A stretch of DNA of 64,000 nt from Acorus gramineus (GCA_030737835.1 CM060847.1:17507979-17571978), one strand, 5' to 3'; positions 44,536 through 55,895 are shown, counted from the stretch's first letter. Numbers and translations are program-made. The notes: generated from the sequence alone by a model not told the origin.

Positions 44536-45060
44536 CAAGATTAAGGATCATCAGTTGACTCGAAGTCCACAAACCCGCCCTGCCCGACCCGGCACTTGAC
44601 AAATACGGCAGGGCCCGGGCTCGACCCATAGGCCACCCCGAACTGGGCTTGGCCTGTCAGCCTATCAGAGGCCTCAAAAAAATGGGGGTTGTTACCCCCA
44701 TTCTGTTAGAAAAAAGGGGACCCCCCTCCCTCCCGCATGGGGTAGGTGGCCGGGCCCATTTTCTTTTCCCAAGTGGCAGAGGGAAAGGGGGGTCACTTGC
44801 CCCCATTAATCTGTGGGAGGGGCGGGTCCTTCCTCTCTTTTTAAATTTTTATTTTTCAACAGATCAGTAGGCTTGCCCACAAGCCTGAAATCTGGGCCCG
44901 ACCCAAAGGACCTGTTTAGGCACGATTGTGGGCTGGCCGCAGGCATGAGTTTTGTCTGACGGATTAGCCCGGCCCGGACCTGCTGGCCATAAGGTCTAGG
45001 CCCGAGCCAGGCTTGTGCCTATTTTTTAGAGGCTAGCCCGACCCACTGTCGATGCCTAGG
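44536..45060. mobile_element. GC-rich insertion of unknown class
   Basis: Present in duplication copy A and absent from copy B (compare about 55,190, where GATCTCCAAGAAGTGATTC is continuous). GC-rich ends contain GGCCCGGGCTCGACCC and TAGCCCGACCCACTG motifs, reminiscent of hAT-type elements, but the terminal repeats are weak and only AAGAT is duplicated at the edges. No coding capacity. Confidence 0.5.
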
Positions 45061-45600
45061 TAAGATCTTCAAAAAGTAATTCACCCATTCTCGGGTATAA
45101 TAATAGATATAGAATATAGTGGAGTATTGGGTAAATTAAGTTATAAAAAAACTTTTTCTTTTCTATGCTATACGTGGGTAAAGATTTGCCGTAATGTTAT
45201 GGAATGGGGGTGGGGAACAGGGGGCGTGCGTTGGTATCCTGGTCTCTATAAATTGTGTTATTCCACCTAATCTACTCCATTGGTCATCACTACTTGAAGT
45301 CATTTTTTCACCTTTAATGAATTTTAATCTACAACTTTTTCACATTTTATCTACAAATTATTCTTGGTAAGCCAACAAAAAACACTTTATATTATGTTTT
45401 TCAACATGTAAAAATAAAAACATAACCAAACATAAAATGATTTATTCTATCCGTATTGTTATCTATTCTGGAATAGCTCGTGTCTATATCCAAACAGGTG
45501 CGAAAAGAATAACCTTTAATTAATTTCTCAGAGGTAAAGAGAATACGAAAAGAATAAACCTTTAATTTTTCAAAGGGTGAAGAAGGGTTCATGATTAGTT

Positions 45601-46670
45601 TTATTTTTTTTTATTTTTTTTTATTTATGACGAAGGACCTTTCGTGGCTGATCTTATGCTTAAGTTGGTAGGATACATTCGCATGTTTATCCTTGTGGGG
45701 GATGAAATCTGGATTTCTCCTCTTGGACCGGATCTTCGCTGATTCGGGCTTTGGATGTAGACCCGAGATGGTGTGAGCTCGTCCTCTTCCTCGCGTAGAT
45801 CCACTACAAGCCTTCAATGTCTGTTGTCGTCTTCCTCTTCCTCCTTTTTCTTCCACCTTCAGGTACCTGAAACTCACACCAGTGTGGTGCCGGCTAACGC
45901 CCCTCCGACGCTCAAGTCAATCACCTCTTCGTATCCAAAAGAGGAACTTGGAATTCTTAAGTTTTTAGTAGGAGAGAGAGTCAGTGTTCGCATACCTCGA
46001 GAGTGAGGTGAAGTCCCTCCTTTTTTACTAAACAGGGGCGTGCCGAGCTTGGCCTTGCGGGGTGATCATATCATGATATGGAATCTCCATGTGGCCTCAG
46101 GATCTGTGGACATGTGGCACTTAGGGATCATCATTATCCTATAATTGTTTTTCTGACATTTTATCCTTTTCTAGTGTCAGAGAATATTCCCTTTGTTAAC
46201 CGTTTTCTTGCAGGGGAGGGCCTTATGGCCGACCTGCTTTTTAGTTTGGGCATTGCCATCTGGACGGCCTAACCTCAAGATTGGGCAATGTTTGGTATTC
46301 GTCCTTAGACCTACAGTGTACGGTCGTCTTATCCTGGTCGGGCATAATCTTTGTCCGACTTGGCCAGGTCGGTCATAACCTTTGTCTGACTTGGCATGGT
46401 CGGACATGATCGTTTGCCCGACCTTCGAGAAAAGCAGGATTGTTTAGGCCGTAATAGAATTTTAGGCACACAGACTTTCCTTCCTCTGGCTCATATTTTT
46501 ATCAACATGGGCTAATTCTTGTTCAATTCTTGCACTTATACAATCTTATCATTATTTGACTTTGATTAATTTGGTCTCCCACAATCCCGGTCCCACATAA
46601 AATTCCTTCAAATTTTTCTAAACAAACATGATTTTTAACACAACGCTAAGAGTTGAACCCGTGGACTCAA
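45601..46670 (-). mobile_element. 1,070-bp retroposon-like insertion
   Basis: Absent from copy B (near 55,735). Flanked by the 8-bp direct repeat GATTAGTT (45,593-45,600; 46,671-46,678). The left edge is a T-rich run (complement of an A-rich tail), and the right edge on the minus strand contains GGGTTCAACTC, like a polymerase III B box. Internally GCCGGCTAACGCCCCTCCGA is wording known from gypsy LTR leaders. No protein recognised; the class remains open. Confidence 0.55.
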
Positions 46671-46924
46671 GATTAGTTAACAAAAGGATATTTATACGAA
46701 TTTGTTCCCTTCTTTCTCCTTCATGTGCATTTGATTTAGTGCTTTGGCCTCCTATTTTTATGTCTTCCATGCTCGTTGTGTCTCTTCTAAGTTGAGGGTG
46801 AGGAAAGCTGAGATCGGCTCCATAAATGCAAAAAAAATGACATACCCAGACAGAGGAAGTTTTATGAAGTTGAAGCAGGAGGTAGTGCGGTTTTTGTCGA
46901 GTTTCACTTATTTCCCACGGATCC

Positions 46925-47470
46925 GGAGCGTCGGGGTAGGCTTGTCGATCGGACGAATACGGATCGGATAGGCCCATATTCGTATCCGTATCTGAATTAA
47001 ATATCCGTATTCGATATCCGATGGATATTCCAAAACACATATCCGTATCCGATCCGAAAATCCGGATACGGATTCGGATAATATCTGAAATATCCGAACC
47101 AGATTAAAATATAAAGAATTTAAAAAATCTTAAGTCCTAACATGTTTAAATAGGTATCCACCAAAGACATAAAAACACAAATCTTAATATAGTTAAACAA
47201 GTATCCAACATAGTTAAATAGATTTGTGTTTTACCCTAGATCATGAGCCATTGGATTTTCATCTAAGGGTTGAAACTAATTCTAACATATATAAATAAAA
47301 TAACAGTTCGGATACGGATATTGTTCGGATTGGATATAGACTATATCCGATCCGATCCAAAAATTTTCGGATACGGATAACTTGGTTCCGATACAGATAC
47401 AGATTTTTGGATATCAGATATTTTCTATATTTTTGGATACGGATTCAAATCGGATACGGATATTTTTTTA
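46925..47470. mobile_element. MITE-like element with ATCCGTATCCG repeats
   Basis: Both ends of this AT-rich segment are packed with short GGATACGGAT/ATCCGTATCC words in opposite orientations. The left edge TAGGCTTGTCGATCGGA resembles a hAT end, but no matching right terminus or target duplication is clear. Confidence 0.5.
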
Positions 47471-47986
47471 GATTATTGATATGCTTACATCGAGGTTTGG
47501 GCAAGTGGGTGCAAAGTTGTTTCTTTTGTCAACTTTTTCTTTTCTCTTTGGTTTTTTTTGTTGTAGGTATGATTCTTTGTTTTTTTTTTTCTATCTTTAT
47601 TCACTATTATCTCTTTATACACTTTATAGTCTTTCTTTCACTTTCATCTTTCTTTGTCTCCAAACGAATCATTAGCAAAGAGGAGTTTATCTTTTTAACC
47701 CTCATCTTCTAGTAATGCGGCTATTCGTGTATATATATATGGGAAAAATTCATATAACCCCCTGTAATCTTTCTGATATTCATATAACCTTCTGTAATCT
47801 CAATATATCCATATAACTCTTTGTAAACACACCATAAATTCAAATAACCCTCCGTGGTTATTTTTTTTTTTAACAGAATTAAAATATATGGGTAATTAGC
47901 ACTTTTAACCCCCGAAAATTCAATATTTACAAAAATAGCCCCGCCACCCGAATATTTGCAAAAACTAGCCCCGGTGACATTTTACA

Positions 47987-48193
47987 CTGGAGACGGATTA
48001 TATATAATCCGTCTCCAGTTTAAATTCCGTGTGGCCCATTTACAAAGGAGACGGATTATATATAATCCGTCTCCAGTGTAAATGCCCCCCTTATAGATTT
48101 ACACTGGAGACGGGTTATATATAACCCGTCTCCTGAAGACGGATTGTATATAATCCGTCTCCTGGAGACGGATTATATACAATCCGTCTTCAG
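47987..48193. repeat. Left array of perfect palindromes in the MULE
   Basis: Five palindromes of 28-32 bp, with arms GGAGACGGAT or GGAGACGGGT around a TATATA centre: 47,987-48,018, about 48,047-48,074, 48,104-48,133, 48,135-48,162 and about 48,165-48,192. The last two together form a 60-bp palindrome. Confidence 0.93.
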
Positions 48194-48417
48194 TCTTTTT
48201 TTTTTTTTGAGTTGTATACAACTTTGGCTATCTCACCTGTATAAAAATTCCTGCTTGAACATGCATAAATATAATAAAAATGCATTGATATTTACATAAA
48301 TCCATTATAATCACTTGACTCCTGTTTCTAAACACCAATGAAAATACATAAATACAATACACAGAAATGAAAATGCATGAATATAATAAAAGTGTTTTAC
48401 ATCCAACAGAAATACAA

Positions 48418-49929
48418 TCATCCAAATATTCTCAGAAGTCCTTTCTTTTTGGCTTTTCTCGGAGCAGGAGGTGCTGATGAAGAGGGTACGTCAGTTGCTG
48501 TGGATGGCGGCACACCTGATTGTGGTGGAGTGGTAAATTGTTCGCCCGATCCCCGACTGGCAGTAGTAGAAGTACACCAAACCCTGCGTGGTCCACGAGT
48601 ATATGTCTGGAGTGTCATCTGTGGAGCTCGATCAGGAGCTGGGGCTGGTTGTTGTGGCTGCTCATCGATCTCTGCATCGAGTCGTACATCATTGAAGAAC
48701 TCATCAATGGTGAATTCCGTGTGAGCGAAACTATCATCTACCACATCCTCAGAATCATCAGCATCTGTGGATGCACTGGGGGTACTCGAAGGTTGTCCCA
48801 TGTCTCCCATCATCGCATCTGCATAGTCCCGTGCCACAGCAACTATACGATCCCACTCACCGCAGTTGGGGTATAAGACCAACCCCCTTGCAAGCACCTC
48901 GGTAATGTTCTGTGTAACTCCCCCCTGTTAACAAAAGTTTCAATATGATAAGTAATATAAAATCATTTATCACTATCTAAAAATGTAACACGCGTTTAAA
49001 ATTCTTACCGAATTTGGTGCGACATAGCCTGGATGGTACTGTGGGGGTGGTGGAGGTGTGATATGTCTGACTGTTCTCTCCCAGTACCACTCCATATATC
49101 TCCTCGAACTCCGGGTATGAGAGAATTGGTGGATGTGATCCAATCGTTGGTCCCAACGCTCGATATAAGTCTCGTGAAAAACTATCCAATTCACATCCTG
49201 TCTACCTCGTCTGTTTACCCGGTCGATGGCCTCTACATCAGATGGAATGTCCTGATGCCATCCAAATTGACGTGCGACTCGATCCGGCACGTGCATCTCC
49301 ACAATGTCAAAGCAAATCAGTGGGACCCTAGCCGTCCACAACTCCATATGATCCATACATGCAGGCGGTAGTGTCTCATATGTCCCAGAATAAGGCTGCC
49401 ATATAACCTACCAAAAACCAAATATATAATTAGTATGACAATTAACGTAGAATATATGAGTTGTGAAATATATGGCTAATTGTATAGTCACCTGCGACTG
49501 AAGCTGATAGTCCAGTTGTGCTCTATAGTATATCAGAACACGCGAATTTTCATCAAACCTCTGAGTCACCTTCCACCTGAAATATCGAATTTAATGATAT
49601 ATGATCTTCTATGAATTGACAAAAGAAGATGAAAATATTGACATTACCTTGCTCCCAAAGGTCGATCTCCAAGAATAAAATCCGGATCATGCAATGACGG
49701 TCGTCCCACATGTAATCTCTCCCACGACCATAGCTGCATTGGAACAAAATCTTTAGTAACACAGGAAAAAAAATAAATTTAGTATGTATGGATGAAAATT
49801 GGGGTTTGCATATTACCTGTAGCAATGAATAAAAACCATGAGATCCTGCCGACATCCTCTCTCCAAGCACACTACCTCTGTACAATGCTCTATATAAGTG
49901 GGCCAACGTAGCTGCACCCCATGAGATCC
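48418..49929 (-). CDS. Plant mobile domain (PMD, MAIN-like) exons carried by the MULE
   Basis: Five minus-strand exons with GT-AG borders keep one open frame: 49,929-49,817 (ISWGAATLAHLYRALYRG), 49,733-49,648 (LWSWERLHVGRPSLHD), 49,576-49,492 (WKVTQRFDENSRVLIYY), 49,407-49,009 (RQFGWHQDIPSD, VNWIVFHETYIERWDQR) and 48,924-48,418. The wording matches the C-terminal half of the plant mobile domain (aminotransferase-like PMD) known from MAIN/MAIL1 nuclear proteins and from plant transposons. The last exon is a low-complexity tail ending KKGLLRIFG. The N-terminal half of the PMD is absent; the first exon begins in phase 1, matching a donor at the end of the transposase frame, so the two may be one gene. 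Role in transposition unknown. Confidence 0.75.
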
Positions 49930-50060
49930 CTGAAAATACAGCAAATCATCCACGACGGGTCCATGCCACTCACGGATGTCCATCACCTGTAATTTGAACA
50001 CAAGTTAATATCTACTCAAACAATTGAACATTCATCATCATATCACAATCATATTTAACA

Positions 50061-52724
50061 TCAATTACCAGCATTTGTATTTCTACGTGGACATTTATTT
50101 TTTCTATGGCCTTTCTCATGACATATTGAACATGTATATCTCAGACTTGGATCCCTGGAGTCCATATGCATACGTCGGCGAGTTGATACAGGGCGCCCCG
50201 CTTGTCTCCTAACATTTGGTGGGATGAAGATGGGATCGTTTTCTGTAGGAATCGGCCAACGACTTTTATCATCAACGGAGTGGAATCGGGGTTCATAAGT
50301 GTGTCTATATGACTCTGAGGAAAGCCAATGTGACACATATCTCCCAGGACTAATACGAGCATACCCACAGGCCGCTATGACATGTGCACATGGATAGTGA
50401 AACAACTTCGGAACATGACATTGACATTCTGCATTGTCAGGATATAGGAAAACAATGTACATAACCGCATTCTTGTCTTGGACATTGAATTCTGATCTAT
50501 CAAGCCTTCTTACTAACATCGCCCTTGCATCATGTGCAGTTCTCTCCAAATGTTGCTGCATAGATGGCACATGTTCACCTGACATGCTCTCGGCCGATTC
50601 ACGCCTTGTATAAAAATACTCTGACACTCGTATGAATGTCTGTTGTAATATGGCAGTGATTGGCAACCCTCTTACACCTTTCAAGACACTGTTCATGCTT
50701 TCAGCTCTATTGGTGGTCATCGTGCCATGACGACGGCCATCGTCATAACAAAGGGCCCATGTTTGTGGAGGGACTTGATCAAGCCATGTGCGAGCTTGTG
50801 AGGAGGCAGTAAGAATCTTTCGCATTTCATCAGCAAATTGATTTGGACATTTCAAGGTGGCAGCCCTCCACACCTGGTCACTCAACTCCTTTGATTTTAC
50901 ATGTTTTTTGAAGTTGTCTATCATGTGTCTCATACAGAAACGATGGTGCCATGTTACATTGCTTGATTCCTCAATATCCTTCATGCCTGCTATGATGCCC
51001 AAGTGCCGATCAGATATGACACACAAATTGTTTATACCACCAACAGAAAAGAACAAGTTCCAAAGGAAGAAGGTCCAACTGCTTCTGTTCTCAGATTCAA
51101 CTATAGCAAAGGCTATCGGAAGCAAACCATTTTCTGCATCGCAAGCAGTGGCTATCAGGAGAGTTCCTTTATACTTTCCATACAGATGTGTTCCATCGAT
51201 GCAAACCAATGGACGACAATGTTTGAAAGCCTCTAAGGCTGGACCGAATGCCCAAAAAACACGTTCAAACTGTCGGATCGGTCTGCCCATGTTATTCTCT
51301 TGTATGACAGGGCCTTCGAAGAACACAGTTGTTCCTGGATTAGACCTCCTCAAGGCATCAACATATAGAGGCAACTCAGCATATGATTCCTCCCAATTTC
51401 CAAATATCCTCTCCATAGCCTTCCATTTGGCACGGTTTGCTTTGAGTATGAAATTGTGTAGTGATGATCAGCACGTATCCTGTCCATTATCTCAGTAGCA
51501 CTGATTCTCAAATTATGACGAATCGTTGGCATAATCAGCTGTGAGATATAATCAGAACTAAATTGTCTGTGATTTGAACTGAGAAGAGGATCCAAGCATG
51601 TATGAGGAACTCTCAGAGTGGAAATCTTGAACATTTCTGAACCACCGACCCTCCTCGCATATAATCTCCAATTACATTCATCATTTATGCACTTAACGGC
51701 GTATTTTTCTGCATTTGATTTCACCACATGACATTGTGCGCATTTCTTTATGCTCCAGGTTCGGACAGCATTAATGAGTGACTTCTTATTCGCGAAAAGC
51801 TGACCAACCTCAAGTTCATTACACGAAGAAGATCCGATTTCATAAATGCATGGATGGACATTTTCAGCCACCGCCTGCTCCATAAGCTCACGTGTAGGAA
51901 ACATTTGAGGAACACCATATTCACTGATGGCAGTTCTCCTCACATCATGGTCCTCCTCACTATCAGGTTCCTCTGCTTCTTCTTCTTCGGAATCTTCTTC
52001 ATAATCATCCTCTTCTTCTTCTTCCCCTTCTTGATCTTCTTCTTCTCCCCAATCTTGATCTTCTTCTTCTCCCCCTTCTTGATCTTCTTCTCCTTCATTG
52101 TTCACTTCAATTCCTTCACGAATATCGTCCCAACCCATGTCATGAAATGGGGACCTATAAATGCAAACACAATATACTTACATATATGAATACACCCACC
52201 AAAAACATCCTATAAATTCACAATACTTACAAATGTGGTATATTCACACTCCCATAGGCATTGGTCGGTGTTGCTTCAATCATATTCTCTTGGGTGCACG
52301 GAACAAACGACGACGATGAAGGTTGATATGGTTCACGAACAATGGAAGGATATGAATCTTCTGCATCATAATTCATCGCGCCACGGCCTCTTTGTATGAT
52401 CTCTTCCTTCTCTAACCATATTTGAATGATATGCGCGTGCTTTGGGTACATCATTATCATAACTTTCACCCCCATATCATCTTCGAGAGGGGCACCCAAA
52501 CACTTTCCGTCGTGAGTTGGATGCACAGCAGTCATGGACAATTTGTAAAGACTTGGATCGGTCCCCGTCAAATGGTACATCATTTGGAGTAAATCGACAT
52601 AAGAGATCTTCTTATTTATGATGGTGGTTTTCATGGTACCTCCTTCATAAAATGAACTACCTTCGCTTCGAACAATCCTCCCGTTAAAAGAGTACATTAA
52701 CGGGGCATCGGATTTCTTTACCAT
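50061..52724 (-). pseudogene. MURA-like MULE transposase (one frameshift)
   Basis: Exon 1 (52,724-52,231) encodes the N-terminal domain usual in MULE transposases (KKSDAPLMYSFNGRIV). A 76-bp GT-AG intron (52,230-52,155) follows. Exon 2 opens with a long Glu/Asp-rich stretch, then the MuDR-type zinc-binding DNA-binding domain (GQLFANKKSLINAVRTWSIK, CINDECNWRLYARR, VPHTC). Near 51,440 one base appears to be missing, and the frame moves to 51,416-50,061. This holds the MULE catalytic domain (D in CIDGTHLYG, D in VISDRHLG, E in TTNRAESMN: residues 74, 136 and 239 of that frame), a SWIM zinc finger (CQCHVPKLFHYPCAH) and a C-terminal CCHC knuckle (CSICHEKGHRKNKC). Without the shift the protein would be intact; I infer recent inactivation. 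Confidence 0.9.
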
Positions 52725-53274
52725 CTAAACCATAAATTATTCAACTTAGTAAATATATTTCTAAATTCATAATAATAAAATCCATCCAACACATACACAT
52801 TAAACACAAAAAACATTCATGCAACACATACAAAGCATATTTCCTAAAAATAGCCTTTAATTTTTTTAAAAATGTTTACTAAGAGGCCATTGAATTATTT
52901 CCTAAGGCCATACAATTTTTAAAAAAAATTTCAAATTTTTTTAAGATTTAAAAGTTTATTTTGACAAATAAAACATTTTAAAATAACCAAAACCCTAAAA
53001 AAATTCGCATTTCACTTAACAAAACATCATACAATCAACATTCCAATAATAAATAAATTCAACATTCAACATTTAGGATTTTTTATAAAAACCCTAATTT
53101 ATTCAATAAAATCAAAACAATTGACAAAATGAATAATAAAATTCAAGAACATTTAGGGTTTTGATGTTTACCTTCGGATTCAAACTTGTTTTTGATGATT
53201 TTTCGGGGTTGGCAACGGGTGGGTGGGTGAAAGAGGGAGAAAAGGGTGAAAATGGTGTTTTAGGGCTTGGCAGT

Positions 53275-53443
53275 GGGGACGGCGTATATATATGCCGTCC
53301 CTGGAGACGGTATATATATATACCGTCTCCAGGAGACGGCATATATATATACCGTCTCTAGGAGACGGCATATATATATGCCGTCTCCAGTTTTTTTTTA
53401 GGATTGCAACACTGGAGACGGATTATATATAATCCGTCTCCAG
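53275..53443. repeat. Right array of palindromes in the MULE
   Basis: Five palindromes: about 53,275-53,301 (GGGGACGGC arms), 53,301-53,332 (CTGGAGACGG arms), about 53,333-53,360, 53,361-53,388 (GGAGACGGC arms) and 53,412-53,443, the last identical to the outermost left palindrome. Centres are TATATATA. Confidence 0.92.
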
Positions 53444-54250
53444 TGTAAAATGCCATCGGGGCTAGTTTTTGCAAATATTCGGGTGGGGGGGCTATTTTGT
53501 AAATATTTATTTTTTCGGGGCTAAAAATGCTAATTTCCCTAAAATATTTCAGACATATTGCGTTATCTAAACCATGGTTAACAAATATATATTCTTTTAA
53601 CATATTTATGAAGATTGCAGGGGGTTTTATGGATACAGAGGGGTGATTACAGGGGGTTATATGGATTTATGAAGATTGCAGGGGGTTATATGGATTTAGG
53701 CCAGATCACAGGATTATATGGATTTTTCCCTATGTATTTTTATTTTTGAATAAAAATAAATTTTTAACCCATAATATGAATGAGAACACTTTGAATCTTT
53801 TGTTTTACTGTTATAATAGACTCTCATGAATCGGATCATGATTATAATACTGGGGAGATTATGGGGCTTATTCATTTGTGGGTATTATTGTTCAAAACAA
53901 TAGTACATTATTTACATTTACAAGATAAAATATTGAAGAACCGCGTTCACTCTCTGATAAAAAAATTTGTGACAAATTAGATAAAATTATTCCTAATGTG
54001 ATAACTAAAATAAATGATCACTGCACATTTTGGCATTTCCAACTGAACATATGATACCACGAAGTTTGGAATAAAGAGCAAAACTTTAACTTTGGTATAT
54101 CTTCTTTTCTTCAAAGAAGAGTGTTTCTTTCATTAAAAAAAAAAAAGTGGTTCAATCAACCCATGCCATGATTCTTTGTGTTAGGGCTCGTTTGGGACTG
54201 CATTGTGGGCGCGTTTGCGCTGGCAAACACAGTGGAACGCCAACTTCAAA

Positions 54251-55044
54251 TCAGGCCTGTCAACGGGTCGGGTCCGGGTCGGGTCCGAGTGGACCAGGAC
54301 CCAACCCGTGACAGGACCCGACGGGTCCGGGTCCAACCCAGGACCCGGCGGGTACTGGGAAATGTGGACCCGGACCCGTCGGACCCGGGTCGGGTCCGGG
54401 TTGACCCGGATGGTTGGGTAAAAAAAAAAAGAGAGAAGAGCTCATGTATTTGTTTGCCTTATCATTCTATTTGAATTTTTTTGTAATAAAACATTATTGT
54501 TAATGAGACTATGTTTGAATATAATTTTATACAATTTAAAAGAAGTAAATGAATTATTAAACAACATCCAAAACAATAATTACTAACATAAAAAACATAT
54601 TAACCTAAATAATAAGCATAACTAACCTAAACAACATTCAAAACAATAAACACTAACATATTAACCTAAATAATAAACATAAACCATGCAACAAACTAAT
54701 TAATCATACAAATTCAAAAGCTAATAAATTAATTGTCCAAAACAAACCTATTTATAGGCTTGTTATGATTATGATTATGAACTTGTAGATACAAAAATAA
54801 GTTAAGTAAGAAATAAAATTATGTATCAACTAATACTAATGGTCTTATAATATATGAACATATATTAAAAAAAACATTCGGGTCTAACGGGTCGGGGCAG
54901 GGTGGACCCGGACCCGACCCGTTTGTTTGTTCGCAGGGTCGGGTCCAACTCGGGTCGGGTCCAAATCAGGTCGGGTATATTACACGTGTAATCGGGTCCG
55001 GGTCAAGTCAGGTTCGGGTCTAAACCCGACCCGTTGACAGGCCA
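54251..55044 (-). mobile_element. 794-bp non-autonomous hAT element (orientation 2)
   Basis: Same family as 43,363-44,294 but inverted. Termini are TCAGGCCTGTCAACGGGTCG and the complement of GACCCGTTGACAGGCCA, with the 8-bp duplication ACTTCAAA (54,243-54,250; 55,045-55,052). GGGTC-rich ends flank an AT-rich core that aligns with the reverse complement of the other copy, for example GAGCTCATGTATTTGTTTGC versus its complement near 44,090. Confidence 0.9.
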
Positions 55045-55895
55045 ACTTCAAACCCGCTTTTCTGCTCGGTGGTATTATTGGAAGGATTTGTTTTCTAGCG
55101 TTTGTAACGCTTCAAAACTCCCCTTCTCCACCGCATTATTGCTTCCCTGACGCTATTCCCACCAACCGGTCCCAAACGGGGCCTTAAGCTAGATCTCCAA
55201 GAAGTGATTCGTCCATTCTCGGGTGGAATAATAGATACATAATATAGTAGAATATTGGGTAAATAAGTTTTAAAAAACATGTTTAATTTTTTGCATGTTA
55301 TACGTCGATGAAGATTTGCCATAATATTATGGCCGGAATTGGGGGGGGGGGGGTGTGTATTGGTGTCCAAGTCTCCAAATATTGCATTATTTTACTTAAT
55401 CGATTCTATTGGTCATCATTACTTGAAGTCATTTTTTCATCTTTAATGAATTCTTATTAGCAATTTTTTCACATTTTATCTACAACTTATTCTTGATAAA
55501 CCAAACAACAAAACACTTTATATTATGTTTTTTAACATGTAATAACAGAAACACAACCAAACAAAAAATAATTTGTTCTTTTAATGTTAATTATTTATGG
55601 AGGAATAGCTCATGGCCGTATCCAAATAGGTGCAAAGGAATAACCTTTAATTTCTCAAAGGTAATTAAAGAGAGTACGAAAAGAATAAACCTTTAATTTT
55701 TCAAAAGGTGAAGAAGGGCTCAAGAATAGTTAACAAAATGATACATACGCGTTTGTTCCCTTCTTTCCCCTTCATGTGCATTTGATTTAGTGCTTTGGCC
55801 TCCTATTTTAATTTATGTCTTCCATGCTCGTTGTGTCACTAAGTTGAGGGTGAGGAAGGCTGAGATCGGCTCCATATATGCTCAGGTAGGCTCTA

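Larger units (their letters stand above)
42821..46840. repeat. Host tandem duplication, copy A
   Basis: After removing insertions at 43,363-44,294, about 44,536-45,060 and 45,601-46,670, this segment is collinear with copy B (47,693-47,740, 53,731-54,250, 55,045-55,895): TTAACCCTCAT...TAGNAATGCG at the start, GTGACAAATTAGATAAAATT in the middle, GGCTGAGATCGGCTCCATA at the end. By eye the copies are roughly 85-90% alike. No gene is evident; the shared end resembles a gene leader. Confidence 0.85.
47890..53539 (-). mobile_element. Autonomous-type Mutator-like element (MULE), 5.65 kb
   Basis: Terminal inverted repeats of about 120 bp (GGGTAATTAGCACTTTTA on the left, GGGAAATTAGCATTTTTA reading inward from the right), both continuing through ACTAGCCCCG into the first palindrome. 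Near-identical 9-bp flanks TAAAATATA and TAAAATATT fit a Mutator target duplication. It encodes a MURA-like transposase and plant-mobile-domain exons, all on the minus strand. Palindrome arrays sit just inside both ends. Confidence 0.9.
47741..53730. mobile_element. Outer terminal-inverted-repeat element (about 340 bp without its insert)
   Basis: Starts GGGAAAAATTCATATAACCC and ends with the complement (GGATTATATGGATTTTTCCC). Units of CATATAACCCCCTGTAATC are repeated inward at both ends. The flanks TATATATAT and TATGTATTT are a plausible degraded 9-bp duplication. Copy A has uninterrupted host sequence at the equivalent point (near 42,870). The autonomous MULE at 47,890-53,539 is inserted inside it. 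Confidence 0.75.
47693..55895. repeat. Host tandem duplication, copy B (with nested insertions)
   Basis: Host sequence at 47,693-47,740, 53,731-54,250 and 55,045-55,895 is collinear with copy A. It is interrupted by the nested terminal-repeat elements (47,741-53,730) and by a hAT element (54,251-55,044). It ends in a leader-like sequence with CTCAG before GTAGGCTC at about 55,885. Confidence 0.85.

Noticed and set aside
47987-48193. Regularly spaced palindromes resembling a CRISPR array
   Set aside because: No constant spacers, the sequence is a plant nuclear transposon end, and matching arrays sit at the opposite TIR.
53161-53371. Small open frames with YIYRL/IYI repeats
   Set aside because: They translate the palindrome array and TATATA centres, not a gene.
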